64,000 bases of DNA, taken from contig CACZDM010000001.1 in assembly GCA_902779915.1 (NCBI GenBank), positions 223,960-287,959 on the forward strand. The letters are read 5' to 3'. The DNA comes from Oscillospiraceae bacterium (GTDB lineage: Bacteria > Bacillota > Clostridia > Oscillospirales > Ruminococcaceae). A program made the position numbers and the translations under genes. The notes below the pieces were generated by a model. It saw only the letters and a program-made list of their open reading frames with translations. It searched no databases and was not told the origin of the DNA. Positions 54,987-64,000 of this stretch are shown piece after piece (within the stretch, counting starts at the first letter, position 1; each line of letters begins with the position of its first letter).

Positions 54987-57200
54987 TCAATGGTGCGCTG
55001 AGCATTTGTTTTTGATGCTTTCTGGTTTATAGTATCCTTGTTCTTTGTGCGGACAAGAATCGTTTGCGATAAGGCCTGTGTCTTTGCAAAACATTGCTTC
55101 TTGAGCCGCTGAACAGTCGAACTTTTCCTGTTTTTTTTCGCTAAGAAGCTTGCTCATAACGTTTCCAAAAATTTGAGACGGCTTGTTTATCGTTTGAACA
55201 GAAAGCTCTTTGCCGTCCGGATATCCAACCCAAACCCCAGCAACATAATCGTGGGTTAGGCCGACGAAGGTGAAATTTTTGTTGTCGTTGCTCATTCCGG
55301 TTTTTCCAACAACTTCTATGTTGATTTTGTCAAGGTTTGCTGCGGTTCCTGTTCCGCTTGTTATAACCTTTCGAAGCATCCTGTTCATAATGGCTGAGGT
55401 TTCTGCGGATATTACGATGTTTGAGATTCTTTTAGGCTTTAAAACAACCTCTCCCGCTGCGTTCAAAACTTTTTCATATGTTGTTGATTCAGTGAGCCTG
55501 CCGCCGTTTCCAAAAATTTGATATGCATTGGTGAATTCACTGAGCCGGATTCCCTTTGTCAGGGCGCCCATGGCAATTCCTGAGGATTCGCAGGTTCCGT
55601 TTTTTAGCGGGTGGGCCGGGTCGACAAGTCCGCTGATTTTCAGGTTATCCGTCAAAAAGTCATATACATTTTTAACGCCCATTTGCTCAACAAGCTTTGT
55701 TGGAATGGTGTTTAGTGATTTTTCAAGGGCAAACGAAGCGGCGACTTTTCCGAAATACTTCCTGTCATAATTTTGCGGCCAATCATTTCCATCAACTTTT
55801 TTTATTGGGGAGTCTTCGAGCAGGGAAGAATATGTTATTAGATTGGATTCAATAGCGGGCGCATACGCAGCCAATGGTTTCATGGTTGATCCCGGAGATC
55901 GATATACATTTGTTGCGCAGTTTATCGTTGTCCTGTCGCCGGATGGCTTTTTCCCTGTTCCTCCAACGCAAGCCTTCATGTTTCCGTCAAGGTCATATAT
56001 CACAAAGGCGGCTTGAGGCTTGTTGTCAAAGCTTTTCCAGCCAAATGTTGAGGGGTTTTCAAAGAGGCTTTCGAGTTTGTTTTGCAGGTCGACGTCTATT
56101 GTTGTGTATATGTTAAAGCCGGAGGACTTGACTTTTGCGTTGGCTTCATCCCAATTTTCAATTTTATTTTTTTTCATATAGTCTGAGACAACTTGATTCA
56201 GCGCCGCGTCAACAAAATAGCTTTGATATGTTTTGTCTCCAGTTCCAACAACCTTTCCCGGGTTGACTTTAACGGGAGTGTTGACGGCTTTTTGATAGTC
56301 TTCCGGGCTGATCATTTTCAAATCAAGCATTTTTTTAAGCGCCCTGTCGCGGCGTTTTTTGTTGTTTTCCGGATATTTTATTGGATCATACGTGACTGGT
56401 TTTTTGGTTATAACGGCGAGTGAAGCAGCTTCTGCAAGGCTGACCTGCGAAATGTGTTTGTTAAAATATAGTTTGGCTGCGGTGTTGATTCCGGCATAGT
56501 CTCCATTGCTTCCGCCTATAGGAATAATGTTGAGATATGCTTGCAGGATTTGGTCTTTGGTGTATTTTTTTTCAAGGCTGATTGCGCGATGAATTTCTCG
56601 AACTTTTCGCTTGATCCCCTCAAAACCGCCAGCCTCGCTATCGCCAGTCAAATTTTTAACAAGCTGTTGGGTTATTGTTGAGCCGCCTTGATTGATTCCA
56701 AAATGCAAAAACATATTTGTGAATGCAACGAAGGTTCGCTGAAAATTAACCCCGTCATGTTCATAAAATTTTTCATCTTCAATTGCAATTATCGCATTTT
56801 TGACGCTTGAAGGAACCTTGTCCAGGTCGCACCACAGCCTGGTCGTTCCGCTGGATATTGATGATAATGGGACGATTCCACCGCCCGAATCCGTTCCATA
56901 CACAGTTGTCACACCGGTTTTCATAATGCTTTCTTTATCAAGATTAATTCCCGATTGGGCGTCTGCTTCCTTCATGACGTAAACTGTCAGTCCTGTTATG
57001 ATGATGCTGAGGCCGATGATTGAAAGCAGAGTTAAACAAACAACAATTTTTCCGACCAGCAAAAAGACTCCCCTAGCTGAGGTTGGCTTTTTAAAAAAGA
57101 ATCCTCTCTTTAATTTGAATTTTTTCGAGTTGCTATAGATATTTTTTTCTCTATCATGTTTTTTAGAACTGCTAGAAATATCTTTAACCTTTTTTTTCAC
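54987..57200 (-). CDS. Class A penicillin-binding protein (PBP1A type)
   Basis: This bifunctional enzyme polymerises and cross-links peptidoglycan. The 737-residue protein has a basic cytoplasmic tail and one membrane helix (about 48-75). The GT51 glycosyltransferase domain contains EDEKFYEHDG and QGGSTITQQLVKN. The transpeptidase domain has the S-x-x-K serine in SPGSTMKPLAAY, S-x-N in EKSLNTIPTK and K-T-G in VVGKTGMSND. The cysteine-containing tail (CKDTGLIANDSCPHKEQGYY) resembles other clostridial PBP1 tails. GTG 57200 follows GAGGAGG by 10 bases. Confidence 0.95.
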   Translation of the reverse strand: MKKKVKDISSSSKKHDREKNIYSNSKKFKLKRGFFFKKPTSARGVFLLVGKIVVCLTLLSIIGLSIIITGLTVYVMKEADAQSGINLDKESIMKTGVTTVYGTDSGGGIVPLSSISSGTTRLWCDLDKVPSSVKNAIIAIEDEKFYEHDGVNFQRTFVAFTNMFLHFGINQGGSTITQQLVKNLTGDSEAGGFEGIKRKVREIHRAISLEKKYTKDQILQAYLNIIPIGGSNGDYAGINTAAKLYFNKHISQVSLAEAASLAVITKKPVTYDPIKYPENNKKRRDRALKKMLDLKMISPEDYQKAVNTPVKVNPGKVVGTGDKTYQSYFVDAALNQVVSDYMKKNKIENWDEANAKVKSSGFNIYTTIDVDLQNKLESLFENPSTFGWKSFDNKPQAAFVIYDLDGNMKACVGGTGKKPSGDRTTINCATNVYRSPGSTMKPLAAYAPAIESNLITYSSLLEDSPIKKVDGNDWPQNYDRKYFGKVAASFALEKSLNTIPTKLVEQMGVKNVYDFLTDNLKISGLVDPAHPLKNGTCESSGIAMGALTKGIRLSEFTNAYQIFGNGGRLTESTTYEKVLNAAGEVVLKPKRISNIVISAETSAIMNRMLRKVITSGTGTAANLDKINIEVVGKTGMSNDNKNFTFVGLTHDYVAGVWVGYPDGKELSVQTINKPSQIFGNVMSKLLSEKKQEKFDCSAAQEAMFCKDTGLIANDSCPHKEQGYYKPESIKNKCSAHH

Positions 57201-57244
57201 AGGTTGATTTCCTCCTCAAAATAAACAGATTTAAATGAGTTTAT

Positions 57245-57273
57245 ATTATATCATAAATTTTCAAAAAAGTTAA
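57245..57273 (-). promoter_or_regulatory. Promoter for the class A PBP gene
   Basis: On the minus strand TTAACT (57268-57273) and TATAAT (57245-57250) are 17 bases apart, about 45 bases before the start codon. Confidence 0.7.
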
Positions 57274-57372
57274 GTGTTTAATTTATGAGATGTGATAATT
57301 TAAACCATGCGTATTTGTGTAAAATCGATGGTTGAGGACTTTTTTCGTCAAATTGAAAATTATGTGTCTAAA

Positions 57373-57391
57373 TTTGTGCAAATTTCACAAA
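57373..57391. promoter_or_regulatory. Inverted repeat between divergent promoters
   Basis: TTTGTG (57373-57378) and CACAAA (57386-57391) are inverted with a 7-base centre. They lie between the PBP promoter and the promoter of the giant gene and may be an operator. The remainder of the 455-base gap is AT-rich leader. Confidence 0.3.
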
Positions 57392-57426
57392 TATCAAAAA
57401 TATTAATAAATTTTTAATAATTTGTA

Positions 57427-57456
57427 TTGACATAATTTGGCAAAATATGATATAAT
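57427..57456 (+). promoter_or_regulatory. Sigma-A promoter for the giant beta-helix gene
   Basis: TTGACA (57427-57432) and TATAAT (57451-57456) are consensus with an 18-base spacer. A leader of about 190 bases follows. Confidence 0.8.
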
Positions 57457-57655
57457 CAATATATAAATTTTAATATTTTTGATTAATTTTACATAAAAAG
57501 TTTTAATGGTCATTTTGTATACATATTTGAATTTTTGTTATATGTTTATGTTTTTATATCCCATCTTTCTGCCTTTTGATTGGGCTTATCATATATTTTT
57601 AAGATGTTTTAAAATTAAACCAATGTTAATCCAATTTTTTTGGAGAAAGGAATGA

Positions 57656-60600
57656 GTGGTAAAAATGGAACAGATTGTGAAAATTTTATTTAAAAAGGCA
57701 ATTTCAGCTCTGGTTTGCATAATGATGGTTGCAGCAACTTTTCCAGTACATATGCTAAATAGCGCTGTTTTTGCGACGGATCAAGAGCTTGATTTAAAAG
57801 TCCCAACAACCGACATCAGCAAATTTAAAGAAGAAATAACTGATAAATTAACGGATGAAGCTTTAAAAGACAAAGGTGTGATTAATATATCATTTGATCA
57901 AGATTGGACAATTCCTTTGGCTGACGTTAAAACTTTTAAATCATACAAGTTTAATGGTCAAATATATTGGCTTTCACCTGATGGCGAAAATTTTATTGAA
58001 ATGCTCGGTGAAGAAGGGTCAATTCTTGCTTCGATGAAAAATCAACAGAAGGCTTATGTTTTGCCTGGTTGTGCAGAACGTAGGTATACCTATGCTAATG
58101 GTTTAATTGTGACTGTGATTCGCTCAAATGGCGTCTTGAAAGAGAAAACTTTTGCTTATACCTTACCTTGTGGTGAAACTTGGACTTTAAGTCAAATTCC
58201 AAATACAACATCCCCCCCGACGACAGTTATAACTTCACCTGATGGCAAAACTTGGACTATGTCTGACGGAAGTTTTACTTCATCTGATGGCAAAACTTGG
58301 GCTGTTTCTTCTGGAAAAAGTTTAATTTTATCTGATGGAACAATTTTGACTCAATCTGATGATGATGAAAAAACTTTGATAACGCCTGATGGTAAAAAGT
58401 GGTCTATGTCTGATGACGGTAGAATTTGTACTTCACCTGACGGTAAAAACTGGACTGTGTCTGCTGAATTTTCGGATTTTTTTAAGCCTGAGGCAGAAGA
58501 GGAAGAATTGAGACAATTGCGGGGAGTAGCACAGGGGATAGGCCAATTACGCGGGGACGTCCCAGAAGATCTCCCCGATGAATTCTTTAGATGGAGGCGG
58601 GTTGCGTTAGATTATGATAGTGCTTTGATGGTTTTGAAGTCACTTGATGATAATAAAACTTTATATGCATATCCTGCATTAACTTTAGTTAATGATAAAA
58701 AGCATTATGTGATGCTTGATCTTGAGGATTGTTATTTTGGTTCGCCTGTTTCTGCAACTTTGACTTTTACTAACAAGGATTTTGATATAAATAAAGTTTG
58801 CACGGGCGATGGATATTTGTTTGATTTCAGCGACCCTAAATTTGCGGGAAAAACAATCAACTTCAAATCTTCCGATGGAAAGACAAAAAAAATCAACATG
58901 CCAAATGACATTGGCTTTTTGAAAGCGGATGGTTGCAAGGTTAATTGCGAGGGACTTGAATTAAATGGAGGGCAGGACTATACTGATTATGTTTATCAAA
59001 ATCCAAAAGATTTGAAAAATCCATTGACAAAAGATTTGATATCAGTTAAAGATTGCGAATTAAACCTTGGAAAGGGAACGGTGGTTGAAAATTTTGTTGG
59101 GCTTTTTGCTTGCGCAATCGGCGCAGGAAACTCAACATTAACGATGACCGGAGGAGCTAAAGTTTGCAACTTTGCATCATACGGATTTTTTGATTATTCG
59201 AAACCGCAAACAGGAGTAAGTGGTGGTGCTGCTGTTGCTGCTGCTGCTGTTGCTGCTGCTGAATTCCCAGCGCCAGGCGAAGAAGCGACAGGCGAAGAAG
59301 CGACAGACGAAGAAGCGACAGGCGAAGAAGCAGAAAAGAAAAAAGAAGCTCCAAAATCCTTTGAAACAACGCGCGGCGGAGCAATTCGACTGCTGGATAA
59401 CAGCACATTGGTCTTAAACGGGTGTTTAATAGACAAATGCAGTTGCTTTTCAAACAGACGTGCGTGCGGTGGAGCTATATATTCAAGCGACAGTTTCATA
59501 AAATTTTTGAAAGGAACAATCAGCAATTCCAGGTCGGTTTCGAGTTCAACTGCTCCGTATGGCTGTTCATATGGAGGAGGAATATATGCTCAGAGATCTG
59601 AATTGAATTTTGAAAATGGACAAATTTCTCGTTGTCGAGCAATTGAAACTGAAGGAATTAACGCTCGCTGCAAAGGAGATGCCATATGCCTTGCGTTTGG
59701 CTGCAAACCCGCATTTTCTGATGCATTTAGAATAACGCTTCATGAAGACGATGAAAATGATTTGCATAATCTGGATGAAAAGATCACTGGACGCTGCGGA
59801 GTATATATTTTTAGACCTAAAAAAGATGAGCAGGAAAGTTATTATGAAGTTCCAATCGAAGGCCAGGATCCTATATATATACACAAGGATCAACTGGAAA
59901 ATCCTTTGCTTCCAATCCTTAAGGATATGTTGGTTCGAGCTGAAGACGGAGCAGCTTTTTTGAAAGCTGAAACGCAGGGTGGAGCCCCAATAACTGAAGA
60001 AACAAAATTAAAAGATATTCTCTCAAGTGATGATTCCAACATAACTCAACAATTGGTTCCAACCTATGATGAAAGCGAGATGCATGTTTCGACATATTAT
60101 ATGCTTCAAAAGGCGATATATGGGGCAAAGGGGAATCGGAGAATTATTCTTGATTCAGATATCTATGTCGACGAAAATTGCAAGCCTGCCAGCGATATGG
60201 ATGGATTTGATAATGCATTGGATGGATATTGCTTTTCCGACAGCAAATGCTGCAGAGGTTTAAAGAAAAGAAACATAACGCTTGAATCGAAAGATGCCAG
60301 CGAGCCCAAGATGATAAAAATTAAAAAGAGCGATTTTGGCTTGTTTGCGATGCAAAAAGGAACGTTGACTTTAAAAAACATTAAGCTTGACGGGGGAAAT
60401 TTCAATTCTGAGGATGAACAGGGCCATTTCATAAATATATCCAAAAATGCGGTTTTGAATCTTGAAGAAGGAACTTTGATTCAAAATGTATATAAAAATA
60501 GCTGTAATGTTATATATTTAAATGGTGGCAAGTTAAACATAAATGGCGCATATATCATTGGATGCAAGGTTGTTTATGCTATTGATAAGCCTGCATGCGG

Positions 60601-63600
60601 AGGTGCGATATATTCAAAAGGCGGAACAATAGTAATGAATAGCGGTGGAATTGTTGATTGTTTTGCTGAAACTACAGAGCCAGGTGGCAAGGCTTTGGGA
60701 GGAGCAATATGCGCAACCAATAAGTCTTGGCTTGAGATTTGTGGTGGTGTCATAGAAGGATGCTATGTTCAAGATGACCAAAGCGTGAAAAATGTCACGG
60801 CCTTGGGTGATGCAATTTATTTTGATGGTGGCGACGAAGGATATTATAATGTTGCTTTGCCAAATGGAGATTTGAAAATCAACATACCAGCAAAATTTAT
60901 TTTCAGTGGTCATAATTCAAGCTCCAAAATGGTTGGATATCAGGGAATATACAAAAAAGGTGTTGATCAAGAAGTTGAAGAGGAGGATGATTTTGACTAT
61001 TATGAAATTAAGCTGGACGTTGACGGGGGAGTTGACCAACATAATTCAGCCCCAAGTTGTGTGTATGTTCCTGTTAGTGATGCAGAGAGCTGTTTGAAAG
61101 ATTTTCTGCCAAGTGATTTGCATAAAGGAGAAGCTTCAGTTAGCCAGTGGATATATGAAACAAGCGAAGGCGAGACGGTGGTTTTGGAAGATGAAACCGT
61201 TAGCGAGGTTATTGAGCAATTGGGTGAAAATGCGCTAAAGCCAATATATTATGCCCAAGAAGAGCACGTTAGCACGGCTGCTGACCTTCAAAAAGCAATT
61301 TATGATGCCAAAGGCAACAAAGTCATAATTTTAGCAGAAGACATTCAAATAACAGAGGATCTTCTTGACGCAGCAGAAAATGGTGAATTGGAAAAAAGCA
61401 ATGAATATGCGTTTTCGGGCTACTATTTATCAGATAATAGTTCGCTTGGAGAAAAATCAATCGTCATTAAATCGGAAGATTCAAGCGATCCAAAGACAAT
61501 ATCACTCCTTAAAGCGGGATCGGGATTGCTTGCTTTGCAAAATGCAAGTTTAACTTTGGAGAATGTTATAGTTGATGGACTTGGCGCCGATCCTGGCGAA
61601 GAAGGCGAAAAAATTGAAGGAACTAAAGACTATATACAAGTCGAAAGAGGTTCAACTTTGATTCTTGCGCAAGGGTCGCTCATCAAAGATGTATATAGAA
61701 AAAATGCAAAAGTGATATTTTTAAGTGGAGGTAACTTGACAATAGATGGCGGATATATCACAAATTGCAGCGTCAACTATGATGAGGACGATGCGTATGG
61801 TGGAGCGGTATATTCGGATGACGGACTGGTTCAAATGTATAGCGGCGGAATCACCTATTGTTGCGCTATAGCTACAGGGACTGGATGTGCAGCTTTTGGC
61901 GGCGGAATATGTGCCATTAATGGCTCTGAGCTGGATCTTGAAGGAGGAATCATAATAGGCTGTGATATTCAAGGTGCTCCTAATGATTCTGAAATTGAAT
62001 CTAGGGGTAATGCGATTTATTTTGTTGGAAATCATGAAAGCTATAAAGTTGCCACGCCCGGTGGAAAGCTAAAAATCAATATACCCGTAGGATATGATAA
62101 CACTCCGTATAACTTGGACGCGAGAATTGTTGGATATCAAGGAATATATCTAAAAAATATTAATGATGGAGAAGTTGACGACTGGTTCAGTGAATTTGCA
62201 TATTATGAAATTTTGATTGATGCTGATGGTGGTGTTGATGAAAATGGATATCATTGTGGAAATGCGATATATGTGGACAAAAATGTTAAAGACACTCGTA
62301 TTTTGAAATATCTTCCTGTATATTTGGAAAAGGGAGAATTGGTCCTGAGTGGATGGTATAGAGATGGAGAGGCTGTAACTGAATATGCAAGGATTGAGAA
62401 ATTTTTACAAGAAGGCAGCCAAGATAGGACCTGCGTAATAAAAGCATTTTATAAATATGAAGATGATGAAGTTCATGTTAGCAATTATTCAGATCTTCAG
62501 AAGGCTTTATATAGTGCCAGAGGAGTCAAGACGATTATTTTGGATTCCGACATTGAAATAGACGATTCATTCAAGGGAATCGACCAAGAGATATATCCAT
62601 CTGCGGCTGTTGGATACTGCTTTTCTGATGATATCGGAGTTTCTAACAAGGTTGTGACAATAAAATCATCTGACGGAAACAAATTCAAAATAATCAACAA
62701 AAAGTGCGGTTATGGTTTGCTTGCAATACGAGAGGGAATGGTTAAATTTGAAAATGTTGTTTTGGATGGAGCTGGATCAAGCCAAGATGTGAATTTTATA
62801 GATGTTTCAAACGGTGCGACACTAAAGCTTGGAAAGGGAACTCAAATTAAAAATGTCATTGGCCGCAGCGCAGTTGGTTTGGTTGGCGCAAATCTAGAGA
62901 TTTCAGACGGCTGCATGATATGTGATTGTAAAGGTGTGAACGGTGGCGCAATAAATGCATCAAGTGGAAGCAAGGTTAATATGTTGGGCGGACTTTTGAC
63001 AAAGTGTCAGGCGGCCAACGGCGGCGCTATATATGCTGTTGATTCAAGTTTAAATATTCAAAAAGGCGAAATATTACGTTGTTTTGTAAATGAAAATGGC
63101 GATGCAGTATATTTCTCTGGAGAAGGAACCTTAAGTCTGGCTTCTCCTAATGGCGGCCTAAAAATAACAATTCCTCTAGATAATAACTCCCACAATTCTT
63201 GCGGCAAGATTTTTGGATACTGGGGAATATATAAAGAAGGAATTGGCGACTGCACAGATCATTTGCAAGATGAAAAATATTATGAATTAGAAATAAACGC
63301 AAATGGCGGAGTTGATAGGTATGGCCATTGCAAAATAAATCCTGTTTATATTAGCAACGAACAACCCATGTTTAAGATTTCGATATTAAAATATTTGCCG
63401 ACTGATTTGACAAAGCGTGGAAAAGGAATTTTTAAGTGGGTTCATTGCCTAAAAGACATCGACGTGACCGAGGACACCAAGATGCAGTACCTTGGTTTAG
63501 AATATTGTGATATTATTTTTAACAGGGTTAAGGCAATATATGATGATGTTAGTTTTGAAGACGCTTTTGGAGGCTGTCTATCCGGTAAAGAGTGTGTATA

Positions 63601-64000
63601 TGGAGACGAATATGATTTAAGTGCTATATCTAAAGACGGTGTGGATGGCGTTAAATATAAGATAGTTGAGGGAAAGGTTGTTGCGAAAATCTGTGGTGGC
63701 AAGCTCAAAATTGTAGGCGCTGGAAAGTTTAAATTGAAAGCAATAACAGCATCATCAACATATACTATGTCTATCGTTGTTAAGCCCAAAGACCTCTCAA
63801 TTGGCGGGATAAGAATTAATGATAAAGAATATGATGGAACAAATTGCGCAACATATACTTTAGAGTCGGATACTGAAGGCGCTAAATTTGAAAACCTTAA
63901 GGATGCGTATAACTATATACTTGATAATAAATTGTATGACAGCGATGGAGGGGATGAAAATCGCGCTTTAAATGTTTTGAAGGCGCTTGGACTTGATCTG
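57656..64000 (+). CDS. Giant secreted right-handed beta-helix surface protein (3' end outside the window)
   Basis: The frame stays open for 2,115 codons and runs off the window. A signal peptide (about 1-40, cut after SAVFA) is followed by four SPDGK-W repeats (about 193-270). Four pectate-lyase-like beta-helix units follow. Units 2-4 each open with HVS..LQKA-Y.A.G...II, near residues 807, 1201 and 1604. Each unit carries GGAI/GGAV/GGGI rungs ending in cysteine and an internal VGYQGIY or FGYWGIY. An Ig-like stretch and a YDG-type domain (PKDLSIGGIRINDKEYDGTN) start near 1980. An alanine/EEATG linker splits unit 1. Surface adhesion is inferred from architecture; no enzymatic motif was seen. 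GTG 57656 fits the GGAGAAAGG site better than ATG 57665. Confidence 0.85.
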   Translation, partial: MVKMEQIVKILFKKAISALVCIMMVAATFPVHMLNSAVFATDQELDLKVPTTDISKFKEEITDKLTDEALKDKGVINISFDQDWTIPLADVKTFKSYKFNGQIYWLSPDGENFIEMLGEEGSILASMKNQQKAYVLPGCAERRYTYANGLIVTVIRSNGVLKEKTFAYTLPCGETWTLSQIPNTTSPPTTVITSPDGKTWTMSDGSFTSSDGKTWAVSSGKSLILSDGTILTQSDDDEKTLITPDGKKWSMSDDGRICTSPDGKNWTVSAEFSDFFKPEAEEEELRQLRGVAQGIGQLRGDVPEDLPDEFFRWRRVALDYDSALMVLKSLDDNKTLYAYPALTLVNDKKHYVMLDLEDCYFGSPVSATLTFTNKDFDINKVCTGDGYLFDFSDPKFAGKTINFKSSDGKTKKINMPNDIGFLKADGCKVNCEGLELNGGQDYTDYVYQNPKDLKNPLTKDLISVKDCELNLGKGTVVENFVGLFACAIGAGNSTLTMTGGAKVCNFASYGFFDYSKPQTGVSGGAAVAAAAVAAAEFPAPGEEATGEEATDEEATGEEAEKKKEAPKSFETTRGGAIRLLDNSTLVLNGCLIDKCSCFSNRRACGGAIYSSDSFIKFLKGTISNSRSVSSSTAPYGCSYGGGIYAQRSELNFENGQISRCRAIETEGINARCKGDAICLAFGCKPAFSDAFRITLHEDDENDLHNLDEKITGRCGVYIFRPKKDEQESYYEVPIEGQDPIYIHKDQLENPLLPILKDMLVRAEDGAAFLKAETQGGAPITEETKLKDILSSDDSNITQQLVPTYDESEMHVSTYYMLQKAIYGAKGNRRIILDSDIYVDENCKPASDMDGFDNALDGYCFSDSKCCRGLKKRNITLESKDASEPKMIKIKKSDFGLFAMQKGTLTLKNIKLDGGNFNSEDEQGHFINISKNAVLNLEEGTLIQNVYKNSCNVIYLNGGKLNINGAYIIGCKVVYAIDKPACGGAIYSKGGTIVMNSGGIVDCFAETTEPGGKALGGAICATNKSWLEICGGVIEGCYVQDDQSVKNVTALGDAIYFDGGDEGYYNVALPNGDLKINIPAKFIFSGHNSSSKMVGYQGIYKKGVDQEVEEEDDFDYYEIKLDVDGGVDQHNSAPSCVYVPVSDAESCLKDFLPSDLHKGEASVSQWIYETSEGETVVLEDETVSEVIEQLGENALKPIYYAQEEHVSTAADLQKAIYDAKGNKVIILAEDIQITEDLLDAAENGELEKSNEYAFSGYYLSDNSSLGEKSIVIKSEDSSDPKTISLLKAGSGLLALQNASLTLENVIVDGLGADPGEEGEKIEGTKDYIQVERGSTLILAQGSLIKDVYRKNAKVIFLSGGNLTIDGGYITNCSVNYDEDDAYGGAVYSDDGLVQMYSGGITYCCAIATGTGCAAFGGGICAINGSELDLEGGIIIGCDIQGAPNDSEIESRGNAIYFVGNHESYKVATPGGKLKINIPVGYDNTPYNLDARIVGYQGIYLKNINDGEVDDWFSEFAYYEILIDADGGVDENGYHCGNAIYVDKNVKDTRILKYLPVYLEKGELVLSGWYRDGEAVTEYARIEKFLQEGSQDRTCVIKAFYKYEDDEVHVSNYSDLQKALYSARGVKTIILDSDIEIDDSFKGIDQEIYPSAAVGYCFSDDIGVSNKVVTIKSSDGNKFKIINKKCGYGLLAIREGMVKFENVVLDGAGSSQDVNFIDVSNGATLKLGKGTQIKNVIGRSAVGLVGANLEISDGCMICDCKGVNGGAINASSGSKVNMLGGLLTKCQAANGGAIYAVDSSLNIQKGEILRCFVNENGDAVYFSGEGTLSLASPNGGLKITIPLDNNSHNSCGKIFGYWGIYKEGIGDCTDHLQDEKYYELEINANGGVDRYGHCKINPVYISNEQPMFKISILKYLPTDLTKRGKGIFKWVHCLKDIDVTEDTKMQYLGLEYCDIIFNRVKAIYDDVSFEDAFGGCLSGKECVYGDEYDLSAISKDGVDGVKYKIVEGKVVAKICGGKLKIVGAGKFKLKAITASSTYTMSIVVKPKDLSIGGIRINDKEYDGTNCATYTLESDTEGAKFENLKDAYNYILDNKLYDSDGGDENRALNVLKALGLDL
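59227..59335 (+). repeat. GCT-rich tract and four 15-base tandem repeats inside the giant gene
   Basis: A (GCT/GTT)n tract at about 59227-59261 codes for an alanine/valine run. Four 15-base units of the type GGCGAAGAAGCGACA follow at 59276-59335, the last diverged, coding for GEEAT. Copy-number change would keep the reading frame. Confidence 0.85.

Noticed and set aside
59157..59526. Minus-strand frames opposite the alanine-rich linker
   Set aside because: They are low-complexity reading frames from the GCT tract and 15-base repeats, inside a gene that is clearly coded on the plus strand.
60076..63540. CRISPR or tandem DNA repeat array
   Set aside because: The roughly 1.2-kb periodicity is a protein repeat with diverged DNA; there are no short identical repeats with spacers.

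Overview
The window looks like chromosomal DNA of a low-GC Gram-positive bacterium, most like Clostridia. Coding is dense, GTG and TTG starts are frequent, Shine-Dalgarno sites are purine-rich, and promoters are of the sigma-A type (TTGACA, 17 bases, TATAAT). Several gene neighbourhoods are Firmicute-specific: rpmH-rnpA-yidD-yidC-jag-mnmE-mnmG-rsmG-noc-soj-spo0J, RNase M5, YwlG and SpoVB. No rRNA, tRNA, CRISPR array, prophage or intact insertion sequence was recognised. The genus cannot be named from the sequence alone.

Layout. 1-1250: rplJ-rplL behind an L10-type leader. 1280-12670: the replication-origin-type block from rpmH to serS, with two perfect parS sites between noc and soj but no dnaA. 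12736-17022 (minus): a GH13 amylase and glycogen phosphorylase. 17582-21345: an LCP cell-wall ligase, then a cysteine desulfurase and ThiI. 21479-25145: a secreted LD-carboxypeptidase-like protein, a small MORN protein and an OatA-like O-acetyltransferase, all AT-rich. 25165-33128: LemA, DUF2207 and two tandem MacB-type exporters. 33206-44092 (minus): ywlG, a DHHW/MBOAT pair that seems to have lost its catalytic histidines, rnmV, holA, comEC, a TM2 protein, and a gpmI-tpiA-pgk block. 44447-47203 (minus): folate genes folE, an HD protein, folP and fused folBK. 47389-47673: a stand-alone small gene with a double-glycine leader. 48042-57200: spoVB, a DacF-like protein, a metallophosphatase, alr with a small membrane protein ahead of it, rpsT and a class A PBP. 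57656 to the window end: an unfinished giant secreted beta-helix protein of more than 2,100 residues.

The genes combine a translation and chromosome-partition core with a large share of envelope functions: peptidoglycan synthesis and trimming, O-acetylation, wall-polymer ligation, exporters and a large surface protein. Several envelope or uptake proteins keep their fold and length but have altered catalytic motifs (MBOAT, DHHW, ComEC metallo-beta-lactamase domain, DacF, metallophosphatase).

The most unexpected observation is a family of degenerate, non-coding repeats in five intergenic gaps (near 17150-17365, 44336-44432, 47800-47886, 52343-52410 and 54486-54932). They share an outer end resembling TTTGGGTTATATTTGTCCC. 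The 54.5-kb copy carries this end in inverted orientation on both sides, like a decayed miniature transposable element. Other points for follow-up are the orphan double-glycine peptide, the HD protein in the folate operon, the pseudoenzyme-like acyltransferase pair, and the repeat architecture of the giant protein.
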